A stretch of DNA of 23,509 bases from Bacillota bacterium (GTDB lineage: Bacteria; Bacillota; Clostridia; Lachnospirales; Lachnospiraceae). Made by a program: the position numbers and the translations under genes. Below, piece after piece: positions 16,153 through 23,509 of this stretch. Under the pieces are notes generated by a model. That model had not been told where the DNA came from. It did no database searches and saw only the letters and a program-made list of their open reading frames with translations. How positions within the stretch are numbered: position 1 is the stretch's first letter; the number at the start of each line of letters is the position of its first letter. The DNA lies in the NCBI GenBank assembly GCA_023421075.1, contig JAEZUM010000093.1, positions 1 to 23,509 of the forward strand. The letters are read 5' to 3'.

Positions 16153-17724
16153 TTAGTCCTCATATCCCTCATCCAAAAAGTCATTCCAGATATCTCCCTG
16201 AAGCTGTCCCTCAGGATTGGTACGATTATCCGGTAAGTTTGCCTGACTCTCGGTCGAGATATCAGCCTGATCCTGCTGTTCTTCCTGCTCTGTGTCCTTA
16301 GGAGTTTCATTAGCGGTATCCTTCGGGGGTTTCTTGCTATCCTTTGGTTCCTTCTTATCTTCAACTTTTTTGGTTCCAACTGTAACATATTTTGGTGCAG
16401 CGGAATAATTGCTCTTATTCACTAATGTTCTACTGACCTCAACACCGTTTTCTTTGACTACTTTGTAAAGTTCAGCCTTGTATCCGGTATGGGCAGACTG
16501 GGTTACTTTACGATAGGTCTCAGGCTGGGTAGGATCCTCCGTGATGACATCTGCCGGAGGGGGAGTTTCCTTCAGTACCACTGTCACATACTCAACCTCA
16601 CGGTTATCGGTATCTCTTGTCTCTTTACCCCACACCTTAAAGGTGATAGTTCTTCCCTTGGTGGTTGCTTCAATCAGAATCGGAACATCCGTATTATTCT
16701 TAAACTTAAAATCCTTATAGGTTCCGGCAATTGCCGCGTCTCTGGATAAATCCACATAACTGATGGTCATAGAATGAGGCTGACGCTCTACTACTTCGAG
16801 TTCTGCCTGTAAAATCGCATTATACAGGGTCGTTGTAACCTGGCATGCTCCGCCGCCTACGCTATCGATTACCTTGCCCTGCAGATAAGCACCTGCTACA
16901 AAGTATCCGTTTTCCTCAGTAAACGGTGTTAAATATTCATATGCAGAGAAAACATCTCCGGGATATAAAACCGCATTATTAATTAGTCTGGCACCGTTTG
17001 CAAGATTAGCTGCTCTGCCTTCTGCCGAATCGGCATATTGTGTGGTGTAGGTTCCGAGAACCTTATTACACTGCTCAACAACATCCTTCGTATAAATCGG
17101 CATATCATCTTCAATCACTGCATCTACCACAATATCCTGACGATTCCAGGTATCAATCGCCGAAGCAACAGCTGCAACGGTAGCATCGACATTAACTTTT
17201 TTTCCGACAACATGGTCACCATAGATAAACTCACCGTTTTTTCTGGTGATGGTTGCATTAATCGGAGAGACATTATAAGCACTGACATCGACTTCTACGA
17301 TATTTTTGATTTTTGTCTCATCATAAATAAAGGTTAAGGGATAGATAATACTTCCCTGTTCGATATCCTTCATATCCTTATAACGCTTGATCAGGTTTCC
17401 GCTCTTTCCAAGTGCTAAGGCTGTCTGGATATTATCGTTTTCCTCCATCTGATAGCCGATGTCTCCCATGGTGGTATAAACTATCTCATTGCCAACCATA
17501 ATCGCGACACCCTTATTTTTTAGACCATCGACAAAGCTCTTAACTGCTTCCTCTGCCTGTTCCTTCGTCATACCGCTGACATCAACTTCATCTATGAATA
17601 CACCTTTTACGATAGTATTATCTTTCTCTTCGGCAGAAGCATGTACGGTATTGGAAGATATTAAAAAGGCAAGCAATAGTAAAGAAATTGCGGATAATAT
17701 AATCTTCTTCATGCCCACATTCAT
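16153..17724 (-). CDS. Exported VanW/G5-domain peptidoglycan-associated protein
   Basis: 523 residues. A signal peptide (MKKIILSAISLLLLAFLIS, likely cleavage after HAS near residue 30) leads to two peptidoglycan-binding_4-like repeats (about 38-140 and 145-225, each preceded by a YxxxVDVS-type strand), a VanW domain (about 225-365, with VGGGACQVTTTLYNA), a G5 domain (about 375-450, ending VTVGTKK) and a Lys/Pro then Gln/Asp/Glu-rich tail (451-523). It probably acts at the cell wall; VanW function is not established and it does not by itself imply vancomycin resistance. I chose ATG 17724 with AAAGGAAA upstream; a GTG at 17730 is possible. Confidence 0.9.
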   Translation of the reverse strand: MNVGMKKIILSAISLLLLAFLISSNTVHASAEEKDNTIVKGVFIDEVDVSGMTKEQAEEAVKSFVDGLKNKGVAIMVGNEIVYTTMGDIGYQMEENDNIQTALALGKSGNLIKRYKDMKDIEQGSIIYPLTFIYDETKIKNIVEVDVSAYNVSPINATITRKNGEFIYGDHVVGKKVNVDATVAAVASAIDTWNRQDIVVDAVIEDDMPIYTKDVVEQCNKVLGTYTTQYADSAEGRAANLANGARLINNAVLYPGDVFSAYEYLTPFTEENGYFVAGAYLQGKVIDSVGGGACQVTTTLYNAILQAELEVVERQPHSMTISYVDLSRDAAIAGTYKDFKFKNNTDVPILIEATTKGRTITFKVWGKETRDTDNREVEYVTVVLKETPPPADVITEDPTQPETYRKVTQSAHTGYKAELYKVVKENGVEVSRTLVNKSNYSAAPKYVTVGTKKVEDKKEPKDSKKPPKDTANETPKDTEQEEQQDQADISTESQANLPDNRTNPEGQLQGDIWNDFLDEGYED

Positions 17725-17790
17725 CCTCACTTTCCTTTGATTAAAATATATTTGTGCTACTAAATGCTGTATTTTTTGTGACTTCTTCCT

Positions 17791-17818
17791 ATTTTAACAT
17801 ATACAGGAGATTATTCAA
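17791..17818 (-). promoter_or_regulatory. Promoter of the VanW-type gene
   Basis: Minus-strand TTGAAT (17813-17818), 16-nt spacer, TAAAAT (17791-17796); the leader is about 60 nt. Confidence 0.55.
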
Positions 17819-17834
17819 GTTATTCTTTCGTTCG

Positions 17835-17863
17835 TTGACATTTGTTCAGCAATTATGTATATT
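17835..17863 (+). promoter_or_regulatory. Strong plus-strand sigma-A promoter
   Basis: Perfect TTGACA (17835-17840), 17-nt spacer, TATATT (17858-17863). The start near 17870 would give a 205-nt leader for the gene at 18075 and would cross the whole minus-strand 34-aa gene in antisense. Confidence 0.65.
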
Positions 17864-17920
17864 AAATACATTATACTTGCCAACTTAAATCGGCTGCAGA
17901 ACCGGTATCAGAGGGTTTCT

Positions 17921-18025
17921 TTACTGAATTACGCTGAGAATGGTAGGAAGAACCAACGCGACTACCAATATGATTATAATAATGGTAGATATTAATTTTC
18001 TTGATTTTTTATTATAGAAATTCAC
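17921..18025 (-). CDS. 34-aa single-span membrane peptide, GTG start
   Basis: The minus strand has GAGGTGA (complement of 18031-18037) 5 nt before GTG 18023-18025, then MNFYNKKSRKLISTIIIIIL and VVALVLPTILSVIQ, ending TAA at 17921. A basic cytoplasmic start (KKSRK) is followed by about 22 hydrophobic residues with a Pro kink: a clear one-span peptide. The good ribosome site, basic-then-hydrophobic order and clean stop argue against chance. A minus-strand TTCACG/16/TAATAT may be its promoter. I do not recognise a named family. It could be a small envelope protein or a toxin-like peptide. Confidence 0.65.
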   Translation of the reverse strand: MNFYNKKSRKLISTIIIIILVVALVLPTILSVIQ

Positions 18026-18074
18026 TTATTTCACCTCTTTTATATTATTTTTATTCGAAAGGTCGTGAACACTG

Positions 18075-18704
18075 ATGGGGATCCCGATCGCGTCCATACT
18101 TGTATTGATTTTTGTTCTATGGCTGCATTATGAGATTAGAAAAGACAAAAAATCGTCCCAGAAATCGCTTGACCTCTTCTGGCAAAAGGAGAATGACTCC
18201 AATTTAACTCGTCGTAAGGATATCTCTGAGCTTGACTATCTGTCTGTAACCTTAGATCATCTACCAATGCAGGATCACGAGGATGATACCATCAACTCTT
18301 ATCGTGATACCATTCGCAAACTCTCTGAGCAAAAAATGATTAATCTGTCCGGTAAGACGAATACCGAATTAAAATTAGAATATGGTGCTGCCAATTTTAA
18401 TCTGCTGTCTTCCTATGATAATAACTATACCGCTTTTGTCAGTATGCTTCAAAAATGGGCCGGGCGATTGATGGATCGCGGCTATACCTTGGATGCGCAG
18501 GCCGTCCTTGAATTCAGTATTTTTTCCAGCCATACCGATGTCACTACAGCATACCGAATGCTGACCGAAATATATCATAAACTAAACTGTTTCGAAAAAA
18601 TCGATGCTCTGATCGAAACCATATATAATACAAAAATCAAAGATAAAGATCAGCTGATAAAAGAGCTGAAAGCCTTTGCTCTTAGTGACAATAATCCTCT
18701 CTGA
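18075..18704 (+). CDS. Unknown membrane-anchored protein with TPR-like helices
   Basis: 209 residues. An N-terminal hydrophobic segment (about 4-18) is followed by a charged KDKKSSQK stretch, so the bulk is probably cytoplasmic. The middle (about 45-105) is charged and the C-terminal third (about 115-195) is all alpha with TPR-like spacing (LMDRGYTLDAQAVLEFSI, AYRMLTEIYHKLNCFEKIDALIE). I do not recognise a named family. The AAAGG ribosome site lies about 13 nt from the ATG, longer than usual. It is transcribed alone between a divergent small gene and convergent nth. A scaffold role is a guess from the repeat fold. Confidence 0.75.
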   Translation: MGIPIASILVLIFVLWLHYEIRKDKKSSQKSLDLFWQKENDSNLTRRKDISELDYLSVTLDHLPMQDHEDDTINSYRDTIRKLSEQKMINLSGKTNTELKLEYGAANFNLLSSYDNNYTAFVSMLQKWAGRLMDRGYTLDAQAVLEFSIFSSHTDVTTAYRMLTEIYHKLNCFEKIDALIETIYNTKIKDKDQLIKELKAFALSDNNPL

Positions 18705-18807
18705 TAATGTATCGAGCAGGTTTAGCAATCCATATAAATGTAATGTTTATTCTATGATATTTTACAGATTCAATCAACATTTTTTTATCTGAATTCCATC
18801 TTTTCGC

Positions 18808-19485
18808 TTATTTTATACGGCTTTTCGCGTTCTTATCCTTGTAAAAATTACATTCTGAACTCAGGAAACATTCCTCACACTTGGGATTTCTGGCGGTACA
18901 TATTGTTCTTCCCAGAGTAATAATCTGTATATTGTAAGCAATCCATTGCTCTTTCGGTAACAGCTTCATCAAATCGAACTCTATTTTTACAGGATCCTCT
19001 TCCTTGGTAAAACCCAAACGATTAGAGATACGTTTGACATGAGTATCCACCACGATACTTGGTTCATGATATATATTACCACGGATTACATTTGCTGTTT
19101 TTCTGCCAACACCGGCCAGCTTCGTCAAGGCTTCGATATCGCTTGGAACCTCTCCGTTATATTGCTCTACTAACTCTTTGGCACAGGCGATGATATTTTT
19201 TGCTTTATTTTTATAGAAGCCAGTGGAGTGAATATCCTTCTCCAGCTCCTCCTGCTTCGCATCGGCGAATGCCTGTATACTTTGATACTTTTGAAACAAA
19301 TCCTTCGTGACAATATTGACGCGTTCATCTGTGCACTGTGCACTTAAGATTGTTGCGATCAGTAGTTGCCAGGGTGTCTCATGATTAAGGAATATCCTGT
19401 GCTCTGTTGTATATTCCCGATTAAGCGCTGCAATAATGCGCTCCATTTTATCCCGTTCTTTTTTCGTTATTCTTTGGTTGGACAA
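18808..19485 (-). CDS. nth: Endonuclease III (DNA glycosylase/AP lyase)
   Basis: 225 residues, normal for Nth, which removes oxidised pyrimidines and cleaves abasic sites in base excision repair. The helix-hairpin-helix is LTKLAGVGRKTANVI, with catalytic Lys129 and Asp147 (VVDTHVKR). The [4Fe-4S] loop is Cys196-X6-Cys203-X2-Cys206-X5-Cys212, exactly the family spacing. The start is TTG at 19485, decided by the strong GGAAGGAGGAG just upstream; the first in-frame ATG codes for Met14. It follows the radical SAM gene by 26 bp, so the two are almost certainly cotranscribed. Confidence 0.96.
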   Translation of the reverse strand: MSNQRITKKERDKMERIIAALNREYTTEHRIFLNHETPWQLLIATILSAQCTDERVNIVTKDLFQKYQSIQAFADAKQEELEKDIHSTGFYKNKAKNIIACAKELVEQYNGEVPSDIEALTKLAGVGRKTANVIRGNIYHEPSIVVDTHVKRISNRLGFTKEEDPVKIEFDLMKLLPKEQWIAYNIQIITLGRTICTARNPKCEECFLSSECNFYKDKNAKSRIK

Positions 19486-19511
19486 GCTGCTCCTCCTTCC
19501 TGACTATCCTA

Positions 19512-21230
19512 TCATAGGTTTGAAATTTTTGCTGAATTTGTGATCGGATCCCGGTCACTGTAATTAAATAAAACAGTAGTTTCCTTCTTAATCGCTTTCC
19601 CTTCAGTAACCGATGCTAAAATATCATAAGCAAATTCCTCAATGTGAATCAGTTTATGCTGCTTGCGATATTCCTCATACAGTGCCTTGTAATTCTTCTG
19701 AGAATGCTTTGTTGCAAAGTAAGGTCTGCTCTTCATATCTTCACGAAGGAATAAATCCATCAACAGAATCTCTTCGAACAATTCCTGCATTTGTTGAATT
19801 TCTTCCGGATTGCCTTCCAGTCTGTTCAGCACCTGCTCCTTGAAGAAATCCAGCAGGATCTCATATCGTTTCATTCTGCTGTGAGCCTGCATTTCCATAT
19901 GTCTCTTCTCGTAGTGACCATATAGCTCCTCATAAAGCTTCATCGGAGAAGGATAAAAATGCTTCAGGTAACCCATCGCATTGGCAAACTGCCCGCTATT
20001 ATAATAAATCTCCACCATATCGCAGATACCCTTCAGCTTAAGGATGTCCTCATAGGGTAAATCCTTGGTGAATAATACTTCATAAGGCGGATTGTCCCGG
20101 TATACAATACCATATTCCTTACAGCTCTCCTCCATCGGTGACCCCTTAAGCACTTTAAGAAAGCCAAGCTGCAGCTGATCCGGTGCCATCTCATAGACCT
20201 GGGAAAAGGATTGCTCGAAGGAGCGATAATCCTCAAGCGGAAGGCCGGCAATCAAATCCAGATGCTGATGAATATTCCTACCGGCTCTTACTCGGTCCAC
20301 ATTAATCTTTAGACGATTCAAATCCATTTTACGATGAATCGCAGCCACAGTATCCTGGTTCGTCGACTGAACACCAATCTCAAACTGGATTTGAGCCGGT
20401 CGTAGTGTCGCCAGAAATGAAATCTCTTCCTCATCCAGTAAATCAGCTGCTATCTCAAAATGAAAATTAGTGATCCCATTGTCATGCTCCTTAATATAGC
20501 TCCAGATGGCCATCGCATGTTCCTTATTGCAGTTAAAGGTCCTGTCCACGAACTTCACCTGCGGAACCTGCCGGTCTAACAGAAATTGAAGTTCCTGTCT
20601 GACAAGCGAAATATCACGGAATCGAATCCGTTTATCAACAGAGGAAAGGCAATAACTGCAGGAGAACGGACACCCTCGGCTGCTTTCGTAATAAATGATG
20701 CGATTCGTAAAATCTGCCAGCTCTTCATATGGGAATGGAAGCTCACTCAGCGATAGCAATTCTCTGGGTGCTGTTAACTTCACCTGCTTACCCTTACGAT
20801 AAGCAATCCCTGCAATCTGATCCAGGCTGCTGTTCCCGGCCAGATAGTATTCGGTGAGCTCTAGGAAGGTCTGCTCCCCTTCTCCAAGCATGAGCCCCTC
20901 AAGCTCAGGATTTCGTTCCATACATTCTCTTGCATCATAGGATACCTCCGGACCTCCAAGCCAAAGCTTAGCCTCTGGGTGCACCTTTCTTAACTCCTTG
21001 ACAAGTCTTAAAACAATCTCTATGTTCCATATATAACAGGAGAAGGCAATCACATCTGCTTTCTCTTTATAAATTCCTCTCAGGATGTCCTCTTCACAAT
21101 GATTGATCGTATATTCCGCTAAAGCAATCGCTTCATTATGACCATGTTTCTTAGCATATGCTCGAAGGCTATGGACCGCCAGATTGGAATGGATATATTT
21201 TGCATTGATAGCAACAAGCAATAGCTTCAT
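19512..21230 (-). CDS. B12-binding-domain radical SAM protein (DUF4080 type)
   Basis: 572 residues. The N-terminal Rossmann-like cobalamin-binding-type domain (about 1-135, LLVAINAKYIHSNLAVHSLR, WLGGPEVSYD, GEGEQTFLEL) lacks the DxHxxG motif that ligates cobalt. The radical SAM core starts at about 178 with Cys187-X3-Cys191-X2-Cys194 (RGCPFSCSYC) for the [4Fe-4S] cluster, followed by KFVDRTFNC and IGVQS. The C-terminal 200 residues are helical and match the DUF4080 region. The substrate is unknown; methylthio- or methyl-transfer roles occur in relatives. AAGGAG precedes the ATG. Cotranscribed with nth. Confidence 0.93.
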   Translation of the reverse strand: MKLLLVAINAKYIHSNLAVHSLRAYAKKHGHNEAIALAEYTINHCEEDILRGIYKEKADVIAFSCYIWNIEIVLRLVKELRKVHPEAKLWLGGPEVSYDARECMERNPELEGLMLGEGEQTFLELTEYYLAGNSSLDQIAGIAYRKGKQVKLTAPRELLSLSELPFPYEELADFTNRIIYYESSRGCPFSCSYCLSSVDKRIRFRDISLVRQELQFLLDRQVPQVKFVDRTFNCNKEHAMAIWSYIKEHDNGITNFHFEIAADLLDEEEISFLATLRPAQIQFEIGVQSTNQDTVAAIHRKMDLNRLKINVDRVRAGRNIHQHLDLIAGLPLEDYRSFEQSFSQVYEMAPDQLQLGFLKVLKGSPMEESCKEYGIVYRDNPPYEVLFTKDLPYEDILKLKGICDMVEIYYNSGQFANAMGYLKHFYPSPMKLYEELYGHYEKRHMEMQAHSRMKRYEILLDFFKEQVLNRLEGNPEEIQQMQELFEEILLMDLFLREDMKSRPYFATKHSQKNYKALYEEYRKQHKLIHIEEFAYDILASVTEGKAIKKETTVLFNYSDRDPITNSAKISNL

Positions 21231-21265
21231 CCTTCATCTCCTTCTCTATCTCACCAACCAATTTT

Positions 21266-21295
21266 ATCATAAGTATTGCCCTTATCGCTACCCAA
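21266..21295 (-). promoter_or_regulatory. Promoter of the radical SAM-nth operon
   Basis: Minus-strand TTGGGT (21290-21295), 18-nt spacer, TATGAT (21266-21271), about 30 nt upstream of the ATG after the predicted start. Confidence 0.5.
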
Positions 21296-21453
21296 TTTAG
21301 AAAAATTTAAGATTTCATAAATATAATTCCTTTTAGAATCAATTCCTTCCTCTTTATCCTGATTTTGCCTTATTTCGAGGGTATTTGACACTCCGGAAGG
21401 TTGGATAAGAATACATACTTTACGTTACAATATCTATAATAACCGTTTTCCAG

Positions 21454-21487
21454 CTGTCTAGACAGATTCGACATCATGTGATATAGT
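21454..21487 (+). promoter_or_regulatory. Promoter with overlapping 12-bp palindrome, upstream of the DUF2156 gene
   Basis: TAGACA (21459-21464), 17-nt spacer, extended -10 TGATATAGT (TATAGT at 21482-21487). The perfect palindrome CTGTCTAGACAG (21454-21465) covers the -35, an arrangement typical of a repressor or activator site. A second candidate TTGACA lies at 21385 without a good -10. Confidence 0.45.
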
Positions 21488-21520
21488 GAAATTTAATCGA
21501 AATGGATTTAGGAGGCTTAT

Positions 21521-22411
21521 ATGTTATCGTTTGAACCGATTACTGCTGAAAATATATGTAAAACAGCAGAATACTTTAAATATAAAATCAGCCGAACCAG
21601 TGATTATACCATTGGTTCCATGTATATGTGGAGAGATTTTTATCAAACCGGTTTCACCATATATGATGATATGATTTTATATAAGGTTAAATTTTTAAAC
21701 CGAACCTCATTTACCTTCCCGGTCGGGGGAGGCTCATTGCCAAAGGCGATGAATGCAATCAAGGAGTACTGTAAGACCAACGATATACCGATGTGGTTCT
21801 GTACCGTACCTGAGGAAGCGGTGCAGGTGTTGGTAAATGAATACGGCGGTACTCAGCCCTGTACCTCCAACCGTGACTGGGCTGATTATCTCTATAATGC
21901 AGACGACCTTGCCGATATGGCCGGCAGAAAATATAGCGGACAGAGAAACCATATCAATAAGTTCAAAAAGTTATATCCGGATTACACCTACCAAAGAATA
22001 ACCTCAGAAAACATCTCAAGAGTAATCGATTTTCTGATCGATTACGAGAAAAATCATGGTAAGGAAGCCTCTCTTGCACAGGAAGAATTGACAAGAACCC
22101 TTGAGCTTATCCCCTATTTAGAGAAGTTTGAACTACCCGGTGCATTTATTGAAGTAGAGGGTGTCATTGTTGCCATCGCTGTCGGTGAGATCATCAAGGA
22201 TACCTTATACTGTCATATCGAGAAAGCCAACCGAGAATATCCCGGCTCCTATCAGATGATCGTGAAGGAATTCTCCAGCGACATGAGAAACAGCTTTGGA
22301 ATTCAATATATTAATCGGGAAGAGGATGTCGGTGACCTCGGACTTCGTACCTCGAAGCTCTCCTATCATCCTGCTGCCTTATTGGACAAGTATTGTGTGC
22401 TTGTTCCCTAG
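21521..22411 (+). CDS. DUF2156 / phosphatidylglycerol lysyltransferase-like GNAT protein
   Basis: 296 residues with two GNAT-like lobes. RKYSGQRNHINKFKK (about 136-150) and GAFIEVEGVIVAIAVGEI, HIEKANREYPGSYQMIVKEF and YINREEDVGDLGLRTSK are hallmarks of the DUF2156 C-terminal domain found in MprF/LysX-type aminoacyl-tRNA-dependent transferases. It lacks the MprF membrane flippase, so it is a soluble stand-alone form. Transfer of an amino acid or acyl group to a lipid or peptide is plausible but unproven. The ribosome site AGGAGG is strong. It converges with and overlaps by 4 nt the CmpB-like gene. Confidence 0.9.
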   Translation: MLSFEPITAENICKTAEYFKYKISRTSDYTIGSMYMWRDFYQTGFTIYDDMILYKVKFLNRTSFTFPVGGGSLPKAMNAIKEYCKTNDIPMWFCTVPEEAVQVLVNEYGGTQPCTSNRDWADYLYNADDLADMAGRKYSGQRNHINKFKKLYPDYTYQRITSENISRVIDFLIDYEKNHGKEASLAQEELTRTLELIPYLEKFELPGAFIEVEGVIVAIAVGEIIKDTLYCHIEKANREYPGSYQMIVKEFSSDMRNSFGIQYINREEDVGDLGLRTSKLSYHPAALLDKYCVLVP

Positions 22412-22836
22412 AAGAATTTATAATGAGGTTTTTCCTCCTTCATTAAAAGGTAGCGGAGCAAATCATCCAACAGTATCGCCGGTAAGGATAAGAAGAACCA
22501 GATATTCGTATAAAGCAGACAGATCTGTCCCATAAAATTGTAGGGTAGCTTGGAATAATCCCAAACCCCAAGCTTAAGCCAAATATTAACGACAATTCCT
22601 ACCGTAAGCTCTACACAGGTGACTATTAGGGCAGAGATAACCATCTGGCTGAGAATGGACATATTCCAGGAATACACTTCATTTAACAACCCAATCAGCA
22701 CGAAACAAAGACCTCCGGCAATCAGCATTGATATATGAGAATATCCACGGCTAAGGATCTCGATGGCTCCATATAGAAAGCCTCCGGTTAGAAATAAAAA
22801 GATATATTTTAAAAATCGATTATAGACTAAAAGCAT
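22408..22836 (-). CDS. CmpB-like putative ABC transporter permease (PF06541 type)
   Basis: 142 residues, about four membrane segments (roughly 8-25, 34-51, 62-86, 104-124). The GGFLYGAIEILSRGYSH start, GGLCFVLIGLLNE, and WDYSKLPYNFMGQICLLYTN are typical of the small ABC_trans_CmpB family, whose role is not well defined; no ATPase partner is encoded nearby. GGGGGAA precedes the ATG. On the minus strand it lies downstream of ftsH, separated by a terminator. Its probable -10 TATAAT (complement of 22901-22906) would place the 22862-22886 hairpin in its leader. Confidence 0.85.
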   Translation of the reverse strand: MLLVYNRFLKYIFLFLTGGFLYGAIEILSRGYSHISMLIAGGLCFVLIGLLNEVYSWNMSILSQMVISALIVTCVELTVGIVVNIWLKLGVWDYSKLPYNFMGQICLLYTNIWFFLSLPAILLDDLLRYLLMKEEKPHYKFF

Positions 22837-22861
22837 TCTGTTCCCCCATTATTTTAACATT

Positions 22862-22886
22862 AGTGCCTGCTATGCAGGCACTTTTT
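22862..22886 (+). terminator. Strong plus-strand hairpin terminator upstream of the CmpB-like gene
   Basis: AGTGCCTGC (22862-22870), TAT loop, GCAGGCACT (22874-22882), then TTTTT. No plus-strand gene ends here; the nearest is the DUF2156 gene, 450 bp earlier. In the other direction it has no T run, so there it would be only a leader hairpin. Confidence 0.65.
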
Positions 22887-22972
22887 GATTCATGATAATA
22901 ATTATACGCAGAACTATGGAAGAATATATCGTTTTTTATGGATTGGAAGAAAGTCACTGTATTTTTACGCAG

Positions 22973-23004
22973 TAAAAAAGGACAGTTATGGGACTGTCCT
23001 TTTT
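22973..23004 (-). terminator. Bidirectional terminator downstream of ftsH
   Basis: AAAAAGGACAGT (22975-22986) and ACTGTCCTTTTT (22993-23004) form a perfect 12-bp stem with A/T runs on both sides. It ends ftsH transcription about 180 nt past the stop. The rest of 22837-23185 has no supported ORF. Confidence 0.85.
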
Positions 23005-23185
23005 CGGAGAAGGTATTTTTGTTACTTATGGGGGTGTAGCAAAAACTATATAATGTATTGGGGTTTACAAACATAGTATAGCATGTTATTCGACAGAAGT
23101 GTGCACAAACTTTACAAAAATTTGTATTGTTTTTCGTCAATCTGCACAAGCAACATTTCTGCCTTTGGGGAGCCCCAATCCTTAT

Positions 23186-23509
23186 TTATTTCGCTGCTGT
23201 GGTCAACTCTTTTCTTTCAAAAAGAGCCTCAAATTCTTCTCTGGTGATTCTTTCTTTTTCCATCAAGAGAGCTGCACAAGCATCCAATACATCCTTGTAT
23301 TCATTCAGGATACGCTTTGCTTCCCCATAACAATCGTCTATGATGGATTTCACCTCATCATCAATACGGTTCGCAATGTTCTCACTGTAGCTTCTGGTAT
23401 GCGCAAGATCTCTTCCGATGAATACCTCATCATCATCATTATCATAATTCACCATACCAATCGCATCGGAGAAGCCATATCTGGTGATCATAGCTCTTGC
23501 TGTCTTCGT
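23186..23509 (-). CDS. ftsH: FtsH zinc metalloprotease, C-terminal fragment (5' end outside window)
   Basis: 107 residues visible, from TKTARAMITRYGFSDAIGMV to the stop at 23186. This is the end of the M41 peptidase domain: the GFSDAIG helix, EVFIGRDLAHTRSYSE, IDDEVKSIIDDCYGEAK, LLEKERITREEFEALF-type helices. FtsH is the membrane-bound AAA+ protease that degrades misfolded membrane and regulatory proteins. The AAA+ domain and zinc ligands lie beyond the window. The Asp-rich NDDDE stretch is a minor local feature. No frameshift is seen. Confidence 0.95.
   Translation of the reverse strand, partial: TKTARAMITRYGFSDAIGMVNYDNDDDEVFIGRDLAHTRSYSENIANRIDDEVKSIIDDCYGEAKRILNEYKDVLDACAALLMEKERITREEFEALFERKELTTAAK

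Noticed and set aside
16153..17724. Vancomycin-resistance determinant
   Set aside because: VanW domains are common in Clostridia wall proteins; no vanHAX genes are present, and the two-component pair is 5 kb away on the other strand.
19512..21230. True cobalamin-binding enzyme
   Set aside because: The B12-type domain lacks the DxHxxG cobalt-ligating motif, so cofactor binding is not claimed; only the fold-level name is used.
22820..23149. 109-aa cysteine-rich ORF on the minus strand
   Set aside because: It runs across the ftsH terminator hairpin and the 22862 hairpin, overlaps the start of the CmpB-like gene, and has no convincing ribosome site; treated as chance.

Overview
The window reads as chromosomal DNA of a low-to-moderate GC Firmicute. 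Strong AGGAGG-type ribosome binding sites, GTG and TTG starts, sigma-A-like promoters and the gene set (MutS2 with Smr tail, YhaM-type nuclease, VanW/G5 protein, CmpB-like membrane protein, GH51 arabinofuranosidase) point to the Clostridia, most likely a plant-polysaccharide-using Lachnospiraceae/Lachnoclostridium type. CheX suggests a chemotactic, motile cell. This placement is inference from gene content; no rRNA or tRNA gene is present.

Layout. 1-6144 is all minus strand: a GH51 alpha-L-arabinofuranosidase (cut by the left edge), an RlmD-type 23S rRNA m5U methyltransferase, a YhaM-type OB/HD 3'-5' exoribonuclease, and a membrane-anchored HtrA/PDZ protein whose catalytic triad is degenerate. 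A 383-bp divergent region then leads into plus-strand mutS2, an OmpR-type response regulator and histidine kinase pair, and a 54-aa membrane/coiled-coil protein (6528-11493). 11494-12143 has no annotated-size gene. It holds a 26-aa TTG-start ORF with its own terminator, and a roughly 277-bp imperfect inverted-repeat element around two hairpins. From 12144 to 17724 the minus strand carries trmL, cheX, an aminotransferase overlapping its Lrp/AsnC regulator, an AIR-synthase/HypE-like protein and a VanW/G5 exported protein. 17731-18074 contains a 34-aa membrane peptide gene on the minus strand, spanned on the other strand by a strong promoter's transcript toward an unknown 209-aa anchored protein (18075-18704). 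Nth and a B12-type radical SAM protein (minus) follow, then a DUF2156 protein (plus) converging with a CmpB-like membrane protein, and the C-terminus of FtsH (minus) at the right edge.

Most genes are core housekeeping: RNA modification and decay, ribosome rescue, DNA repair, proteolysis and envelope functions. I found no CRISPR array, prophage, large toxin system or secondary-metabolite cluster. The less ordinary items are the pseudo-protease HtrA, the long inverted-repeat element, two unlisted small hydrophobic peptide genes, and two places where plus-strand transcripts appear to run antisense to a minus-strand membrane gene.
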